Positions 1 to 7,428 of a DNA stretch of 14,808 nt are shown one piece after another. The notes beneath the pieces are model-generated. The model saw only the letters and a program-made list of their open reading frames with translations, was not told the DNA's origin and made no database searches. Source of the DNA: Chthonomonas sp035294165 (GTDB taxonomy: Bacteria > Armatimonadota > Chthonomonadetes > Chthonomonadales > Chthonomonadaceae); NCBI RefSeq assembly GCF_035294165.1, contig NZ_DATGLN010000153.1:1-14808 (forward strand). Reading direction: 5' to 3'. Numbering within the stretch: position 1 is the stretch's first letter; each line of letters opens with the position of its first letter. The position numbers were made by a program, and so were the translations under genes.

Positions 1-1
1 C

Positions 2-613
2 ACCGTGGTGCATCCCGGCGATTCGGTAACGCTTTCGTGGAAGGCACGCAACGCAGCCCATATCTATCTTGACCCCGGCAGCATTGAGATATCGCCGTTC
101 GCCGATAGCAAAACCGTGCAGGTGCCTGCCGTTCCTGGCGATGTAACCTATACCTTGCGCGTGTATGGCCAAGATGCCAACATCCCACCTGCCGAGAAGA
201 CCCTTACCGTGCACGTGCTTCCGCCCGATCAAAGTGTGGCCACTATCCAAAGCTTTACCTATAGCCCCAAAACGGTCTACTTCGGCTCCAAGGTCAAGCT
301 GCATTGGAGCGTCGTGCGCGCGGTCTCCATTACCCTCTCAACGCTCAACGGCCAAACGGTTGCTACCGATCTAGCACCTAGCGGCTCTCTGGAGGTAACC
401 GTTAATCAGCCAACGACGTTTGTGCTTACCGCCACGGATAACACGGGCAAGGCGGTAACGAAACAGCTTGTCATCACCCCTACGCCGCCGCCCTTACCCA
501 CACCCGGAACGCCCGGCATTGATAACAATACCGGAGGTGCCCAGCCGCCCACGGCCCCCACACCTCCGATGGGCGGTGGCAACGACAGCAAGCCCGTGCC
601 ACCGCCACCTTAG
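2..613 (+). CDS. Ig-like domain protein with Pro-rich tail, 3' part (5' end outside window)
   Basis: The frame is open to the left edge, so the true start lies upstream; the GTG codons at 5 and 8 are probably internal. Two beta-rich repeats of about 75-80 residues are visible. Each has a core of the type 'G-(D/S)-x-V-x-L-x-W' (GDSVTLSW and GSKVKLHW) and ends in a 'TYTLRVYG' or 'TFVLTATD' strand, as in bacterial Ig-like or fibronectin-type folds. The last 45 or so residues are rich in Pro, Gly and Thr and end in PVPPPP. No C-terminal membrane anchor, LPXTG or PEP-CTERM signal is present. I infer an extracellular or periplasmic surface protein whose N-terminal part and signal peptide are outside the window. 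It ends 4 nt from the stop of the convergent PhyH gene. Specific function unknown. Confidence 0.75.
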   Translation, partial: TVVHPGDSVTLSWKARNAAHIYLDPGSIEISPFADSKTVQVPAVPGDVTYTLRVYGQDANIPPAEKTLTVHVLPPDQSVATIQSFTYSPKTVYFGSKVKLHWSVVRAVSITLSTLNGQTVATDLAPSGSLEVTVNQPTTFVLTATDNTGKAVTKQLVITPTPPPLPTPGTPGIDNNTGGAQPPTAPTPPMGGGNDSKPVPPPP

Positions 614-617
614 CTTT

Positions 618-1370
618 CTACATCACCCGCGGATGCCGATAGACGCTAGGAGGTGCCAGTAAGGCCCGTTGCGTGGGGGTTAGGAGCGGCTCTAACTCCG
701 CTATTCCCCGGTGTGCTTCCGGCAAAAAGTAGTAGATGTTTGCCCAAGTAAGATGTTTGGGACTGTATTTGAAAAAGAGGTTCCGGCGCTGATGCGACGC
801 CTTCCACGGCAGCGTGCCGTGCGTTAACGCCTCGGTAAAAAGAATGCAATCCCCCGCTTTCATGGGAACCTGCTGAACAAGCGGCGACTCTTTCTCCATA
901 TTTTGCAGCGGGCGTGGGCAGGGGAAGTTCGCTTTATGGCTGCCTGGGATGCAGCAAAAACCGCCGGCCCCAGGAGGGATGTCGGCCAGGGCATAGGAGG
1001 CCACGGTCAACCCATTGTACATCTGCCCTCGATAGCAGTGATAGTACTGCGCCGGATCGTAGGGGGTTCCACCACCGTGCAAGTGCAAAGGCGGAGCCCC
1101 CGCGTGCGAGAAAATGGGATAATCGTGGTCTAAACGCAACTCCGGCCCCAACAGTTCCACAAGATAGGGCAACACACGTGGGTTGTCGAGCAAAGCGAGA
1201 AACGGCGGCCCCCACTGTAGAATAGAGGCATATTGTTTTTGCCAGTTGGAGTCTTGTGCCTCTTGGGCATCTATCCAGGCGTTCATCTCGCGCAGAGTTT
1301 CTGAAGGGATAGCATTCTCTACCACGAGATAGCCCCACACATCGAACATATACCTCTCTTCTTCTGTCAT
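618..1370 (-). CDS. Phytanoyl-CoA dioxygenase (PhyH) family protein
   Basis: Predicted Fe(II)/2-oxoglutarate-dependent oxygenase of the PhyH family, about 250 aa, substrate unknown. I chose the ATG at 1370 because AAAGGAG lies 7 nt upstream; an in-frame ATG at 1388 would add six residues and has no clear ribosome binding site. Visible family features, in order: an LDHDYPIF segment, the block HLHGGGTPYDPAQYY, then GGFCCIPGSHKANFPCP, a distal His in THGTLPW, and a following RRN segment that could supply the 2-oxoglutarate-binding Arg. The classic HxD iron motif is not obvious; the HGGG-TPYD block seems to take its place, as I recall from a PhyH subfamily in planctomycetes and relatives. It lies 67 nt downstream of the TonB-dependent receptor on the same strand, so co-transcription is possible. 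Confidence 0.8.
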   Translation of the reverse strand: MTEEERYMFDVWGYLVVENAIPSETLREMNAWIDAQEAQDSNWQKQYASILQWGPPFLALLDNPRVLPYLVELLGPELRLDHDYPIFSHAGAPPLHLHGGGTPYDPAQYYHCYRGQMYNGLTVASYALADIPPGAGGFCCIPGSHKANFPCPRPLQNMEKESPLVQQVPMKAGDCILFTEALTHGTLPWKASHQRRNLFFKYSPKHLTWANIYYFLPEAHRGIAELEPLLTPTQRALLAPPSVYRHPRVM

Positions 1371-1437
1371 CTTCACGCTCCTTTCCATACGCCATTTTCA
1401 GCTCTAGCTCTTGCGATTCCTTCTGGGCCTTGGCAAT

Positions 1438-3396
1438 TTAGAAACGTCCAGAAAGTTCTAGATAGAACATAGAGCGAATAGGGGTTATCGCTTTGGGTTG
1501 GCCCGGCGAGGGCGGGGAGACAGGCTCTTCAAAATGATGATCGGCAAAGAGGTTGTGTACAATAAGTGAGAGAACAAGAGGATCGCTGCCTTTTTTCAGT
1601 TGATAGCCGAAACGCATGTCCATCGCCACATAAGCAGGTGCAACGGCCTTCGGCATTCCCGGAAAAGCGATGGTAGAGGTGCCCACAAAGCGCAGCCCCA
1701 TAAAACCCTGCCACTGCGAACCTAGGGAAGCATCCAATGCGAGGGCGGCTTGATGATTCGGAGCGTTGTTCATGGGGTGCTGATTGTTGTAGGCATAATT
1801 GCAAAGCAGATGGAGGTTATCTGTGAGTTGAAAACTCGAATCTATTTCTAACCCGTAGATGCTTGCATTCCCTTGATTCATAAATTCGATGGTAGCAGGA
1901 ATGCCCGGAGGATAGGGCGGGGAAGGTTGAAAAGCGGTTGCACCCACTCCTATTAAGTTTCGAACCCGGTTATAGTAACTGTTGACCTCGATAAAACCGC
2001 TGTGTTGATCTTTGCGCCAATCAAGCTCAAATCCATCTAAAACTACAGGCTTGAGATGTGGATTCCCAAGAGAGAGGATGGATAGTCCGCCTCCAATAGG
2101 TGTTAGGCTGTGTGTGTAGAGGCCCAGCAGAGTTGGTGACTGGAAAGCTCTGCCGAACGAAAAACGCGCTATCTGTCCATGGTTTAGATGTTTTAGTACA
2201 GCAACACGAGGAGAAAACACAGAGCCATAGGCTGTGGCGTTATCGAAGCGTAACCCAGCATATCCGGTCCATGTTCGTGCAAAGTGAAAGGAGTTCTGAA
2301 TGTAGAGGCCAAACAAGTCTTGGTAGTGCTTGCCTGGTGATACGAGATCGGAGTGAAAGACGGTATGGCTCCAGGCAGCACCGTACACCAGATTGCCATT
2401 GTGTCCTAAACTGTTCTGTTTTTGAACCTCCCCCTCGAAGAGGTGCGATTGATTGATGTTTGTGTTCTGAGATGTTGACTTGAAGTCGGAAGCGCTCAGT
2501 CGTATAAGTAAGGGGTCTTTTCTGCTCGGTTCTTCATAACGAAGCACAATATAAGGGTTATGTGAGGTGATGGCGGGGAAGTTCACGTCACCAGGATAAA
2601 TGTTGCCTGAAGCCTCCACATCGCCCACTTGCAGCCTAAGGGTGCTTTGGTTCCAGCGATGCTCGGCATCTAGGCCAATGATAGGTGCTACATAGTTATC
2701 TCGCGCCCCCGTCGCTCCACCGGATCCAAAACCGCCCGTGTGGTTATAGGCGAAAGTAAGTGCCATGGCATTGTCATGCCGATCGGCTATCGAGGCGATC
2801 AATTCATCATAATCGCTTTTATAGCCTCCTAGAATTGTGCGAAACCGTACATTGCCTCGTTGAGTGGCAAGCTCTCTAGGGGATTGGGTGATGATATTGA
2901 TGACGCCGTTAAAGGCATTGGCGCCGTAAAGTGAGGAGCCAGGTCCGCTTACAACCTCTATCCGCTTAATTTGGCTAATAAGCACAGGTGCCGAACTCCA
3001 GAAAAAGCTGCCTGTTAACTGATCGTTGAGAGGCCGGTTGTCTAGTAGCACAAGAACGGTGCTTGCCACCTGTGAGGTAAGACCCCGAATCGCGATATTG
3101 GCGACGTTTGCGTTGAACTCCGCAACATTTACTCCCACGGCATATCGTAGAGCATCGAGGAGAGTTACCACGCCATGACGTTTTAGGTCTTCTGCTGTAA
3201 TGACGGTGATAGGCGCCGGTGACTGCGTGATCGGCTGTTCCGTCCGCGCTGCCGTTATCACGGTTTGCGGGCCGGCAAACAGGAGTTCGTTGCTTACCGA
3301 AGTTGTAGTATAACTTGTTGTGGGCAGTGCCCCTGCTTTTACGAGACCGTCCAGGCAACCGAGTATTAAAAGCCCTTGCCTTATCTTCTTTCGCAT
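1438..3396 (-). CDS. TonB-dependent outer-membrane receptor
   Basis: A 652-aa receptor of BtuB/FepA-like architecture for energised uptake of a siderophore, haem, cobalamin or similar ligand; the substrate cannot be told. The N-terminus (MRKKIRQGLLIL...) is a short signal peptide. A plug domain at about residues 55-173 shows the hallmark segments ITVITAEDLKRHG, ALRYAVGVN, NIAIRGL, VLVLLDNRPLN, IKRIEVVSGPGSSLYGANAF and GVINIIT. The rest is a beta-barrel of alternating aromatic/polar strands ending in YLELSGRF, with the terminal Phe required for barrel assembly. The ATG at 3396 is preceded by GGAGG 9 nt upstream. A 130-nt gap separates it from the upstream M28 gene. No TonB, ExbB or ABC transporter genes are in the window. 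Confidence 0.93.
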   Translation of the reverse strand: MRKKIRQGLLILGCLDGLVKAGALPTTSYTTTSVSNELLFAGPQTVITAARTEQPITQSPAPITVITAEDLKRHGVVTLLDALRYAVGVNVAEFNANVANIAIRGLTSQVASTVLVLLDNRPLNDQLTGSFFWSSAPVLISQIKRIEVVSGPGSSLYGANAFNGVINIITQSPRELATQRGNVRFRTILGGYKSDYDELIASIADRHDNAMALTFAYNHTGGFGSGGATGARDNYVAPIIGLDAEHRWNQSTLRLQVGDVEASGNIYPGDVNFPAITSHNPYIVLRYEEPSRKDPLLIRLSASDFKSTSQNTNINQSHLFEGEVQKQNSLGHNGNLVYGAAWSHTVFHSDLVSPGKHYQDLFGLYIQNSFHFARTWTGYAGLRFDNATAYGSVFSPRVAVLKHLNHGQIARFSFGRAFQSPTLLGLYTHSLTPIGGGLSILSLGNPHLKPVVLDGFELDWRKDQHSGFIEVNSYYNRVRNLIGVGATAFQPSPPYPPGIPATIEFMNQGNASIYGLEIDSSFQLTDNLHLLCNYAYNNQHPMNNAPNHQAALALDASLGSQWQGFMGLRFVGTSTIAFPGMPKAVAPAYVAMDMRFGYQLKKGSDPLVLSLIVHNLFADHHFEEPVSPPSPGQPKAITPIRSMFYLELSGRF

Positions 3397-3526
3397 CTCT
3401 ACCGTCCTCCGGGATTTTAGTGGCAGGCCGCCTATCTCTTTTGATGGAGGATTTTCGGCATCAATACAGGTATTTTTAGGGGCTTTTTGGGGAGAGAGGA
3501 AATTTTAGAGACGAGTTTGCAATCGG

Positions 3527-4645
3527 TTAGTTTGCCGTTTCTGTGTAGATAACGCGAGCAATGGTTTCGCCTACGGCCTTGAGCGACTTTACAGAACAGT
3601 GAGCCACATCGTCCTCTAGCGTGTGCCAGGGCCTATATTCCCCAACGATGGGGTGATTGGGGTCGGGCAAAGGTTGTATAAGGTCAATAGTAGCGATGTG
3701 GCCTTGTGTGTTCATGGCGAGATGGTCGTCGTCAATATCCACGGTTTGGCCGGTATCCCGAACGAAGATGTCGCCGTAGCCTAGCACCTGAGCCGTTCCG
3801 AAGACGCGATCGTTGATGTCGGGGGCATACATCGCGGAGTTCTGTTCTGGGTAGATGCGCATATCCTTCCCGCCCACCATATCGAGCAGAATGCCATAGG
3901 CCGGGTGCCCAAAGCGGGGGTCTTCGGTGTAATGGGTAGCGAAATAGCGTGATCCAAGTTCGACGCCATCCCCCCTAAAATCGTTAGCCTCGAAATCGCC
4001 GTAGTCCTCGCCGTCATCTAGCAGCAACAACACGCCGACGGGTGGGTGCTGCTTGTGGAACAGCTTGGCCAGCTCCAAAAGCACGGCCACACCGGAGGCA
4101 CCATCGTTGGCACCGGGGATGGGTGCCAGTCGGTTCCATCCGTGCGGGCCGTATTTAAAGGGGCCTTTGGCCAGCTCCGAGGAGTAAGGCCCGTCCGCAA
4201 CCGGTCGCGTATCCCAGTGGGCCATCAACAGAACAGGGTGTTGGTCAGGGCGGGTCTGCCCTTTGGCGTAGAAGACGCCGATGACGTTGGTCACCGGCAT
4301 ATCGCGGTAGAAGAAGCGTTGCTCTACGGTGACGTCGGCGCATTTTTGCATCTCATCACGAAGGAACTGAAGGGTTTTGGCATGCGCCTCTGTACCGAGA
4401 TATCGCGGGCCGAAGTCCACCTGCTTTTTCAGCAACGTAAAGGCCTCTTCGGCATCGAAAGAGGGATAGCCCATAGCTGCAGCGGTGTCGTTTGAAGGAG
4501 AAGTCTGCAGCGATGTGGGGCTTGAAGCCGCCGGAGAGGCTATCGCTTTCGTGGCGGAATCCCCTGGATGGCAGCCTGGCAAGAGCGAAAATAGAAGCAG
4601 GGCAGCCAAACCATGTTTTAGATACTTAGGGGCCTTTTTCCACAA
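3527..4645 (-). CDS. M28-family zinc peptidase / glutaminyl-cyclase-like lipoprotein
   Basis: A 372-aa predicted lipoprotein: basic start, hydrophobic LAALLLFSLLPG and a lipobox with Cys25, then a Ser/Thr/Ala-rich linker to about residue 57. The catalytic domain has the M28 zinc-aminopeptidase and glutaminyl cyclase fold markers: AHWDTRP (H143, D145), GANDGASG (D181), DDGED (E213), LLDMVG (D255) and PWHTLEDD (H341). The aspartate, glutamate and terminal histidine set resembles glutaminyl-peptide cyclotransferase, so it could form N-terminal pyroglutamate or act as an aminopeptidase; I cannot decide. The start is TTG at 4645, supported by AAAGGAG just upstream and by the position of the signal peptide. 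It overlaps the upstream gene by 20 nt, suggesting translational coupling. Confidence 0.87.
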   Translation of the reverse strand: MWKKAPKYLKHGLAALLLFSLLPGCHPGDSATKAIASPAASSPTSLQTSPSNDTAAAMGYPSFDAEEAFTLLKKQVDFGPRYLGTEAHAKTLQFLRDEMQKCADVTVEQRFFYRDMPVTNVIGVFYAKGQTRPDQHPVLLMAHWDTRPVADGPYSSELAKGPFKYGPHGWNRLAPIPGANDGASGVAVLLELAKLFHKQHPPVGVLLLLDDGEDYGDFEANDFRGDGVELGSRYFATHYTEDPRFGHPAYGILLDMVGGKDMRIYPEQNSAMYAPDINDRVFGTAQVLGYGDIFVRDTGQTVDIDDDHLAMNTQGHIATIDLIQPLPDPNHPIVGEYRPWHTLEDDVAHCSVKSLKAVGETIARVIYTETAN

Positions 4646-5348
4646 GGCGGTCCTCTCCTTTGGTGATGACAGGGTGGTTCTTCAGATAGTCTTTAACGGC
4701 CTGCTCTAAGCTGGTATCGAGGGTTTGCACGATGTCGCTCTTATCCCAATACTTAAAGTAGGCCAGGGCGCCGTTGGCCAAAGTTAGCGGCATCGCCACC
4801 CGATAGGTTTGCGTATCCACCAGCGGCTGCCCACCGATGCGAACGGAGACGATGCGTCCTTGGTCCCCTGCATTCGGCGCTATAGTTACCGTGAGGCCGG
4901 AGAACTGGAGGAAACTGCTGTTCTCCTGCGGATAGAGGAGGAAGGCATGCGCCAAAGCACGCCGAATTTGCGCGCCTGTCAGCTTAACAACGGCGATGGT
5001 TTCACTGCGGAAATCGAGCATCTGCACCACGTCGTTGGGGCTGAAACTTCCGGGCGAGATGGCGGAGGCATCCGAGCGAAAGGAGGCCGCCGGAATGAAG
5101 GCCGCATCGGCATGGGCAGCTTCGCGCAGGGCATCCGCCACCAGACCACCTAAGGCGGTCTCTTGCGAGCCTATTTTATCAACCGAAAGCGCTACCTCGG
5201 TGCGATAGGCTGTGGCAGCAGCCGTAGCGCTCTCTTTAGGAGGTTTTGAGGTAGGCAGGGCAGCGCTATGGGCCGGCCGGAGAACCACAAGCCCCACACC
5301 AAAGCCTAATAAGCACAACCCCGTCTTTATACCACCTAAGCGTTTCAT
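4626..5348 (-). CDS. Stand-alone 5'-nucleotidase C-terminal domain protein
   Basis: About 240 aa. The start at 5348 is preferred over an upstream in-frame start at 5384 because GAGGAG lies 6 nt before it and because it begins a proper signal peptide (MKRLGGIKTGLCLLGFGVGLVVL...HSA). The mature part matches the C-terminal substrate-binding domain of UshA/5'-nucleotidases: ETALGGLVADALREAA, then NDVVQMLDFRSETIAVVKLTGAQIRRAL and a late TYRVAMPLTLANG segment. The N-terminal metallophosphatase domain (DxH, GNHD motifs) is absent, so the protein probably binds rather than hydrolyses, or works with a partner. Its start is 2 nt after the prfB stop and its ribosome binding site lies inside the prfB end; its 3' end overlaps the M28 lipoprotein gene. 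Confidence 0.83.
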   Translation of the reverse strand: MKRLGGIKTGLCLLGFGVGLVVLRPAHSAALPTSKPPKESATAAATAYRTEVALSVDKIGSQETALGGLVADALREAAHADAAFIPAASFRSDASAISPGSFSPNDVVQMLDFRSETIAVVKLTGAQIRRALAHAFLLYPQENSSFLQFSGLTVTIAPNAGDQGRIVSVRIGGQPLVDTQTYRVAMPLTLANGALAYFKYWDKSDIVQTLDTSLEQAVKDYLKNHPVITKGEDRLVEKGP

Positions 5349-5350
5349 TC

Positions 5351-6473
5351 TTAACTCCTCTGCTCCACAGGGCGCCTCAGCCATTGTAGGTAGGCCTGCA
5401 AAAATCCGTCGAGATCGCCGTTCAGCACCCTGTTAACATCGCCGGTTTCGTAGCCCGTGCGATGGTCTTTCACTAGAGTATACGGGTGCAGAACGTACGA
5501 TCTATCCTGATTTCCCCATTCGTTGGCCTTGGTAGCTCCTCGCAGGTTCGCAAGACGCTGTTGTTGCTGCTGTTGCTGCAGGTCGTAAAGGCGTGCCCGC
5601 AGCACCTGCATGGCGACAGCGCGATTTTGATGCTGCGAACGCTCGTTTTGACAGGTTACCACGATGCCGGTAGGAATGTGGGTAATACGAACCGCCGATT
5701 CGGTTTTGTTTACATGCTGTCCGCCCGCCCCACTCGAACGGTAGTAGTCTATACGGAGGTCTTCTGGGGCTATCTCCACCTCGGCCTCCTCGCCGAGATC
5801 GGGCAACACGATGACACGGGCAAAAGAGGTCTGTCGCCGCTTATTGGCGTCGAAAGGCGAGATGCGCACAAGCCGATGTACCCCTCGTTCAGACTTAAGG
5901 TAGCCGTAGGCGTTGCGGCCACGAACCAGAAAAGTGGTGCTTTTCAGACCGGCCACATCGGCCTCGCTCTCCTCCACGATCTCGGTGGTATAACCGTGTG
6001 TCTCGGCCCACTTCAAGTACATTCTCTGCAGCATGGTAACCCAGTCGCAGGCATCGGTGCCACCGGCGCCGGCCTCGATCTCTACAATGGCATCGGCGGC
6101 ATCGTGTTCACCGGAGAGCAAGGTCTCTAGCTCCAGGCGCTCGATGTCGGCGACGGCCTTTCGGGTTTCTGTTTCAAACTCCCTCAAAGCGGCCGCATCC
6201 GGCTCTGGCTGCTCGGCAAGCAACTCGCCATAGGCTTCGAGGTCGGCTATACGCCGCTGGAGCTGCTGAAAAGGTTCGATGGCCTCTTTCGCCTGATTCA
6301 GTTTTTGAAGCAGAGTTCGCGCTCTTTCTGGGTCTTCCCAAAGATTGGGCGCGCTCGCCTCCTCTTCTAGTCGTTGGATTTCAGCCTCTTTTCGGGCGTA
6401 GTCAAAGATGCCCTCCGAGTTCGTTCAGTCGGGCACGTAGTTCGTGAACTTCACGTTGAAGCTCTTCTAACAT
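5351..6473 (-). CDS. prfB: Peptide chain release factor 2, with programmed +1 frameshift
   Basis: Release factor for UGA and UAA stop codons. Translation starts at the ATG at 6473 after an AAGGAAAGGAAAAGG purine tract, runs 23 codons (MLEELQREVHELRARLNELGGHL), then meets an in-frame TGA at 6404-6402. The site reads GGAGGG-CAT-CTT-TGA-C, the classic RF2 slippery CTT TGA C with an internal Shine-Dalgarno-like GGAGGG. Shifting +1 after CTT gives D-YARKEAEIQRLEEEASAPNLW and continues to 5351, for 373 aa in all. The anticodon-mimic SPF falls at residues 205-207 and the catalytic GGQ at 250-252, the same numbers as in E. coli RF2, which supports the joined frame. SPF rather than PxT marks RF2 and not RF1. 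A run of seven Gln follows LYDL in the C-terminal part. Likely first gene of the prfB/5'-nucleotidase/M28 transcript. Confidence 0.97.
6401..6416 (-). promoter_or_regulatory. prfB: RF2 autoregulatory +1 frameshift site
   Basis: On the minus strand the sequence is GGAGGG CAT CTT TGA C. When RF2 is scarce, slow termination at TGA (6404-6402) lets the ribosome slip +1 on CTT to read GAC; the GGAGGG tract stimulates this by pairing with the anti-Shine-Dalgarno of 16S rRNA. The spacing is the same as in the E. coli element. Confidence 0.95.
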
Positions 6474-6507
6474 CCTTTTCCTTTCCTTAAATAGTTGGAC
6501 AACCCTA

Positions 6508-6530
6508 TCGGGGCGAAAGTTTCGCCACCG
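6508..6530. promoter_or_regulatory. Palindrome in the prfB/fasciclin divergent region (candidate operator)
   Basis: GGCGAAA-G-TTTCGCC at 6512-6526 is a perfect 7-bp inverted repeat around a single base. It is flanked by TCGG on the left and A-CCGA on the right, which extends the dyad to 11 bp with one bulged base. The one-base centre is unfavourable for an RNA hairpin loop without melting inner pairs, so a dimeric DNA-binding regulator is the simpler reading. It lies about 35-55 bp upstream of the prfB start. Family of any regulator unknown. Confidence 0.4.
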
Positions 6531-6675
6531 AAATCGCCTTTGAAGTATACCCTTGACGCTCAAAAACCACTGTTTCCTTTTACTCTCTACGCAAGGGCGA
6601 TGCCAGAGATCGCTTTAAAAGTGGAGATGAAAACGGTCTGCTGGCTTTTGGGGAAAGAAAGTGGTATCACTGCAT

Positions 6676-6702
6676 TATAATATCAGGAACAAATGATATA
6701 TT
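6676..6702 (+). promoter_or_regulatory. Possible -10 region and dyad upstream of the fasciclin gene
   Basis: A perfect TATAAT occurs at 6676-6681, about 78 bp before the fasciclin start, but no good -35 box sits 16-18 bp upstream. A second candidate, TGATATATT (6694-6702), resembles an extended -10. An inverted repeat ATATCA-N8-TGATAT (6680-6699) overlaps both and could be an operator. This is weak evidence; the rest of the 285-nt gap between prfB and this gene shows only the 6508-6530 palindrome. Confidence 0.3.
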
Positions 6703-6758
6703 GGGGAACGTAGAAGGAATGAGCTTGGCTCAATTCAGCACGAAGGAGTTCTGCTAAC

Positions 6759-7358
6759 ATGAAGACAGTTCGCCTATATACGCTTGCCATCGCAGGAACT
6801 GCCCTTGCCTTAGGGCTGACTGCAGGTTATGCACGGCCCTCAGAACCCGGCAATAAACCCCTGATGCTATGTTCATTGCAGGATCAGGACGATAGCGCAC
6901 AAAAGCCTAATATCGTTGAGATCGCCGAGAAAAACGATCAGTTCAGCACGCTGGTAAAGGCTATTCAAGCGGCCGGCCTTACCGAGACGTTAGAGGGGCC
7001 TGGCCCCTTTACGGTATTTGCGCCTACCAACGAGGCCTTTGAACATCTCATCAAAAAGATAGGCCAGAAGAAGTTTGACGCGATTCTGCACAACAAAGAG
7101 GCGCTAACGGCTATACTCACCTATCATGTCGTGCCCGGCAAGGTGATGAGCGAAGACGTGCTTAAGCTAAAAAACGGCTCCAAGGTGAAGACGGTTGAGG
7201 GCTCCAATATCGTTATTCATCACGGAAAAAAGGGTGTTTTTGTAGATAACGCCAAGGTGATCAAGACGGATATCGAGGCCAGCAACGGTGTGATTCACGT
7301 GATCAATGCCGTTATTCTGCCTCCCGATCTAAAAAGCAAAATGGCCGGCGCCAAGTAG
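6759..7358 (+). CDS. Secreted fasciclin (FAS1) domain protein
   Basis: A 199-aa protein with a signal peptide (MKTVRLYTLAIAGTALALGLTAGYA) and one FAS1 domain filling about residues 50-193. Diagnostic segments are FSTLVKAIQAAGLTETL, the H1 box GPFTVFAPTNEAFEHL, LTAILTYHVVPGKVM with the conserved YH pair, and the H2 box ASNGVIHVINAVILPP. FAS1 proteins act in adhesion or as extracellular scaffolds; here the domain is single with a short Gly/Ala/Lys tail and no anchor, so it is likely periplasmic or released. The start is fixed by the signal peptide and by GAAGGAG about 10 nt upstream. The gene is monocistronic, with an intrinsic terminator about 37 nt after the stop. Confidence 0.92.
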   Translation: MKTVRLYTLAIAGTALALGLTAGYARPSEPGNKPLMLCSLQDQDDSAQKPNIVEIAEKNDQFSTLVKAIQAAGLTETLEGPGPFTVFAPTNEAFEHLIKKIGQKKFDAILHNKEALTAILTYHVVPGKVMSEDVLKLKNGSKVKTVEGSNIVIHHGKKGVFVDNAKVIKTDIEASNGVIHVINAVILPPDLKSKMAGAK

Positions 7359-7394
7359 GCTTCCTTACCTGCTCCACTTAACCTGCTGATGTTT

Positions 7395-7426
7395 GCCTAG
7401 CCTCTTTGAGGCTAGGCACTTTTTTT
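7395..7426 (+). terminator. Rho-independent terminator of the fasciclin gene
   Basis: Perfect 10-bp stem GCCTAGCCTC / GAGGCTAGGC with a TTT loop, followed by AC and seven T. There is no T-run on the opposite strand's exit side, so it acts mainly on plus-strand transcription although it also lies just beyond the convergent GT4 gene. Confidence 0.92.
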
Positions 7427-7428
7427 GC

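Noticed and set aside
3422..3437. B12-box-like sequence (AGATAGGCGGCCTGCC, minus strand) in the leader of the TonB-dependent receptor
   Set aside because: It matches about 12 of 16 consensus B12-box bases and sits before a BtuB-sized receptor, but the rest of the cobalamin riboswitch core is absent from the 130-nt gap, so a riboswitch is not supported.
5486..6130. Long plus-strand open frame of about 214 codons over prfB
   Set aside because: It is antisense to conserved RF2 sequence and has no family resemblance or ribosome binding site; it is a shadow of codon bias.
6553..6583. Plus-strand TTGACG followed by TTTTAC
   Set aside because: The spacer is 19 bp and the -10 is poor; it is also far from the fasciclin start.
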